Under the pieces are notes generated by a model that was not told the DNA's origin, searched no databases, and was given only the letters and a program-made list of their open reading frames with translations. The translations under genes and the position numbers were made by a program. From JALHRI01 sp044351685 (lineage in GTDB: Bacteria > Pseudomonadota > Alphaproteobacteria > Rickettsiales > UBA3002), in contig JBILFK010000066.1 in the NCBI GenBank assembly GCA_044351685.1, positions 1 through 8,444 on the forward strand: a stretch of DNA of 8,444 bases, written 5' to 3'. Positions 6,340 to 8,444 of this stretch are shown piece after piece (the first letter of the stretch is position 1; the number at the start of each line of letters is the position of its first letter).

Positions 6340-6858
6340 ATGAGCGACGCATCAAAAGATACCGAAGAATCGGGCGAAGCCGCCCCGAAAAAAGGCAAAA
6401 AAAAGCTGCTGATTATTATCGTAGTTGTGCTGATAGCTGCGGGGGCAGGCGTGTTTTTCTCGGGCATTTTGGGTGGGGGCGATAAAAAGGAAAAATCTAC
6501 CGAAACCGAACTGAAAACCGAAGAAGCCGACGGTAAACCCAAAGGCCCAGCGAAGCCTGCCTATTACGAATTGCCCGAATTTCTGGTGAATTTAAGCAAT
6601 AACCAGAATCGTGTCAGCTATCTGAAAATGTCGGTTACGCTGGAACTTCGTAATGCGGAAGCCGCCAAAACGGTCGATGAAAACAAACCCCGCATTATGG
6701 ATGTGTTCAACACCTATTTGCGTGAGCTTCGCCCTTCCGATCTGGCTGGTTCGGCAGGTATTTACCGGCTGCGCGAAGAATTGATGACGCGCCTGAACAA
6801 CACGATTGAACCTGAACTCGTTAAAGATATTCTGTTTAGTGAAATTATTGTTCAATAA
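6340..6858 (+). CDS. fliL: Flagellar basal body-associated protein FliL
   Basis: FliL is an inner-membrane protein that surrounds the MotA/MotB stator and supports torque generation. The 172-residue product has a short charged cytoplasmic N-terminus (1-22, ending in KKGKKK), one membrane span (about 23-43), a charged periplasmic linker (about 47-72) and the FliL domain to the C-terminus. Family features in that domain are YYELPEFLVNLS (75-86), YLKMSVTLEL (94-103), a helix ending in YLRELRPSDL (126-135), IYRLREELMTRLN (141-153) and the final VKDILFSEIIVQ (161-172). AAGGAG at 6329-6334, five bases from the ATG, fixes the start. It opens the rightward operon with fliM, divergent from flgF across a 211-bp control region. 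Confidence 0.95.
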   Translation: MSDASKDTEESGEAAPKKGKKKLLIIIVVVLIAAGAGVFFSGILGGGDKKEKSTETELKTEEADGKPKGPAKPAYYELPEFLVNLSNNQNRVSYLKMSVTLELRNAEAAKTVDENKPRIMDVFNTYLRELRPSDLAGSAGIYRLREELMTRLNNTIEPELVKDILFSEIIVQ

Positions 6859-6877
6859 CAGTTCGTTAGGCGACATG

Positions 6878-6917
6878 GCATCCGCTTTGCTTAGAGAGCA
6901 TCCGCTTTGCTTAGAGA
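6878..6917 (+). repeat. Perfect tandem duplication of a 20-bp unit between fliL and fliM
   Basis: The unit GCATCCGCTTTGCTTAGAGA occurs twice, head to tail, at 6878-6897 and 6898-6917 without mismatch. It fills just over half of the 77-bp gap between the fliL stop and the fliM ATG, ending 9 bases before the fliM Shine-Dalgarno. Perfect identity suggests a recent slippage duplication or an assembly artefact. With only two abutting copies and no spacers it is not a CRISPR array. Confidence 0.95.
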
Positions 6918-6926
6918 TTGGCTCGC

Positions 6927-6931
6927 GAGGA
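6927..6931 (+). promoter_or_regulatory. fliM Shine-Dalgarno site that decides the start codon
   Basis: GAGGA lies 4 bases before the ATG at 6936. An in-frame TTG at 6918 would add six residues, but it starts right at the end of the tandem repeat and has no ribosome site. The ATG at 6936 is therefore preferred. Confidence 0.75.
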
Positions 6932-6935
6932 TATA

Positions 6936-8027
6936 ATGGCCGAAGAAGAATTTAACGCTGATGAGTGGGAGAAAATGCTCGCTGCCGACGCGCCTGCCGA
7001 GGGTGGCGGCGAAGGCGGTGCTGCAGCCCAGGAAGAACCAGCGCGCGTTCTGAACCAAGACGAAATTGACCTGTTGCTCGGCTTTGATAGTGCCGATACC
7101 GGGCCCGATAGATCGAGCGGTATTTACGCGATTCTCGATAAATCGATGATGGCGTATGAAAAGCTTCCGATGCTGGAAGTGGTGTTTGATCGTATGGTAC
7201 GTTCACTTTCATCCAGCTTGCGCAATTTTACCTCTGATAACGTGGATGTATCCATTGATTCCATGATCTCACTGCGTTTCGATGATTACCTGAATTCCAT
7301 TCCGTTGCCCGCCATGCTGGTGGTGTTTCGCGCAGTGGAATGGGAAAATTTTGGTCTTATCACGATTGATTCGGCACAAATTTATTCCACCGTTGATATT
7401 TTATTGGGCGGCAGGCGCACTACCCGCGCCATGCGCGTGGAAGGGCGCCCCTACACCACCATCGAACAAGATATTGTAAAACGCATGGTGGATGTGATTC
7501 TCGATGATATGAGTCAGGCGTTTGATCCCTTAAGCCCGGTGACCTTTGCCTTTGATAGGCTGGAAAGTAACCCACGCTTCACCGCCATTGCGCGCCCCAA
7601 TAGTGCGGCACTGCTGGTGCGTTTGCGGGTGGATATGGAAGAGCGCGGCGGCATAATTGAAATTTTGCTGCCACACGCCACGCTGGAACCGATTCGCGAT
7701 TTGCTTTTGCAAATGTTCATGGGCGAAAAATTTGGCCAAGATTCAGTGTGGGAACGGCATTTGGGCCGCGAAGTGGGGCAGACATTTGTGGATATTGATG
7801 CCGTGCTCGATGAGCGGCAAATTACGCTGGGCGAGGTGGTGAATTTAAAAATCGGCTCCACCATTATGCTCGATTGTGAAGTGAACGAGCCGATTACCCT
7901 GAAATCGGGTGGTGTACCGCTTACCACCGGACAAGTCGGCCGCGTGGGTGATAAAGTGGCCATCGCAGTGAACGAAGATATTAAAAAATTTCGACAAATG
8001 ATGCGTGAACAAGGGAAGGATGGCTAA
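6936..8027 (+). CDS. fliM: Flagellar motor switch protein FliM
   Basis: FliM is the C-ring subunit that receives the chemotaxis signal, binding phosphorylated CheY, and reverses or stops the motor together with FliG and FliN. The 363-residue product carries the conserved N-terminal motif VLNQDEIDLLLGF at 38-50. In enterobacterial FliM this motif sits at the very N-terminus. Here an acidic, Gly/Ala-rich extension containing DEWEKMLAAD (9-18) precedes it. The CheC-like middle domain covers about 65-255, with ILLGGRRTTR (155-164) and TTIEQDIVKRMVDVILDDM (174-192). The C-terminal SPOA (FliN-like) domain covers about 283-350, with VDIDAVLDERQITLGEVVNL and GRVGDKVAIAV. The stop overlaps the next start as TAATG, so the downstream gene is probably translationally coupled. 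fliN is not in the window. Confidence 0.97.
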   Translation: MAEEEFNADEWEKMLAADAPAEGGGEGGAAAQEEPARVLNQDEIDLLLGFDSADTGPDRSSGIYAILDKSMMAYEKLPMLEVVFDRMVRSLSSSLRNFTSDNVDVSIDSMISLRFDDYLNSIPLPAMLVVFRAVEWENFGLITIDSAQIYSTVDILLGGRRTTRAMRVEGRPYTTIEQDIVKRMVDVILDDMSQAFDPLSPVTFAFDRLESNPRFTAIARPNSAALLVRLRVDMEERGGIIEILLPHATLEPIRDLLLQMFMGEKFGQDSVWERHLGREVGQTFVDIDAVLDERQITLGEVVNLKIGSTIMLDCEVNEPITLKSGGVPLTTGQVGRVGDKVAIAVNEDIKKFRQMMREQGKDG

Positions 8028-8444
8028 TGCAAAATCTGCTGCTCACACTCATCATCGATGGCATGATGGCGCTGCTGCTTTCGGTCACGCTATTCTTTTG
8101 TTGGCGCCTCAATACCCGCATTAAAATTCTGCAGGATAATCGTTCGGAATTGGCGGAAACCATTCGTGAATTTGATGCTTGCACGCGCCGCGCCGCCGAA
8201 AGTATTGCGGAAATTCATACCGCCACACAGCGCATTAGCGAAAATATTCAACACAAAATCGATAAGGCGAATTTTATTGCCGATGATTTGCAGTTCATTA
8301 TGGAGCGCAGCGCCAAAATGGCCGATAAGCTTGATCCATCAGCTTCCAGTGCTTCGCGGGGTTCATCATCGCAGGCAAGTGCGCCATCTTCGCGCCCTGC
8401 TACGGTGAAACGTGAAATGCCTAACGTTGCGGGCAATGCCGCTG
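8027..8444 (+). CDS. One-span membrane protein downstream of fliM, DUF6468-like (runs off the right edge)
   Basis: The first 139 codons are present and the 3' end lies outside the window. The ATG shares its A with the fliM TAA (TAATG). GGAAGGA at 8014-8020 lies 6 bases upstream, within the fliM coding end. Residues about 3-26 form one hydrophobic membrane span (LLLTLIIDGMMALLLSVTLF). A charged, probably coiled-coil helix follows at about 28-103 (RIKILQDNRSELAETIREFD, then RISENIQHKIDKANFIADDL). Beyond about 105 a Ser/Ala/Pro-rich, probably disordered stretch begins. Position and architecture match the DUF6468 proteins that I recall following fliM in alphaproteobacterial flagellar operons; this label is from memory, not a search. 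Its function is unknown. A role at the motor or stator-switch interface is a guess from gene position. Confidence 0.8.
   Translation, partial: MQNLLLTLIIDGMMALLLSVTLFFCWRLNTRIKILQDNRSELAETIREFDACTRRAAESIAEIHTATQRISENIQHKIDKANFIADDLQFIMERSAKMADKLDPSASSASRGSSSQASAPSSRPATVKREMPNVAGNAA

Noticed and set aside
6845..6858. Palindrome TTATTG-TT-CAATAA across the fliL stop codon as a terminator
   Set aside because: The stem is AT-only with a two-base gap and no following T run, and fliM is expected on the same transcript. It is unlikely to terminate transcription.
6878..6917. Tandem repeats as a minimal CRISPR array or transposon target duplication
   Set aside because: There are only two directly abutting 20-bp copies with no spacer and no element between them. 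A simple tandem duplication explains them.
7514..7963. 149-codon minus-strand reading frame opposite fliM
   Set aside because: It lies wholly antisense to a well-conserved fliM sequence, has no ribosome site or family features, and is Ser/Arg/Pro-rich as expected of a shadow frame.
1..8444. A defence, secretion or other novel multi-gene system
   Set aside because: All genes but the orphan and the post-fliM protein belong to well-known housekeeping or flagellar families in normal order. There are no toxin-antitoxin, restriction, phage or transposase signatures.

Overview
This window looks like chromosomal DNA from a flagellated alphaproteobacterium of moderate GC content. Three things point there: a flgF-flgG-flgA-flgH cluster diverging from fliL-fliM; a small membrane protein directly after fliM that resembles the alphaproteobacterial DUF6468 family; and a secreted D,D-carboxypeptidase with a C-terminal SPOR domain. 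This is an inference from gene content and order, and I cannot name a genus. There are no mobile elements, CRISPR arrays, tRNAs or rRNAs.

Left part (1-3016), housekeeping and unknown. The N-terminal third of a UvrD/PcrA-type helicase runs leftward off the edge. It diverges, across 37 bp, from a GNAT acetyltransferase that is followed by a DacA-like penicillin-binding protein with a SPOR domain. After a short non-coding gap comes a 104-residue orphan protein that I do not recognise. It has its own plausible promoter and almost no leader, and it converges on the flagellar operon.

Middle part (3026-6128), leftward operon flgF-flgG-flgA-flgH. It encodes the proximal rod protein, the distal rod protein, the P-ring assembly chaperone and the L-ring lipoprotein. 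Gaps are only 3-13 bp, and Shine-Dalgarno sites sit on or next to the preceding stop codons. flgI, the P-ring gene, is not in the window.

Divergent control region (6129-6339). On the minus strand there is a near-consensus sigma-54 (-24/-12) promoter pointing at flgF. A weaker plus-strand -24/-12 candidate points at fliL and shares the same central GC. The flgF leader contains an inverted repeat.

Right part (6340-8444), rightward operon fliL-fliM-(DUF6468-like). It encodes the stator-associated FliL, the C-ring switch protein FliM with an acidic N-terminal extension, and a partial one-span membrane protein overlapping fliM by one base. The fliL-fliM gap holds a perfect 20-bp tandem duplication.

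Most of the window is ordinary. The points worth a second look are the symmetric sigma-54 region, the tandem duplication before fliM, the orphan gene and the post-fliM membrane protein. I found no evidence of a wholly new biological system.
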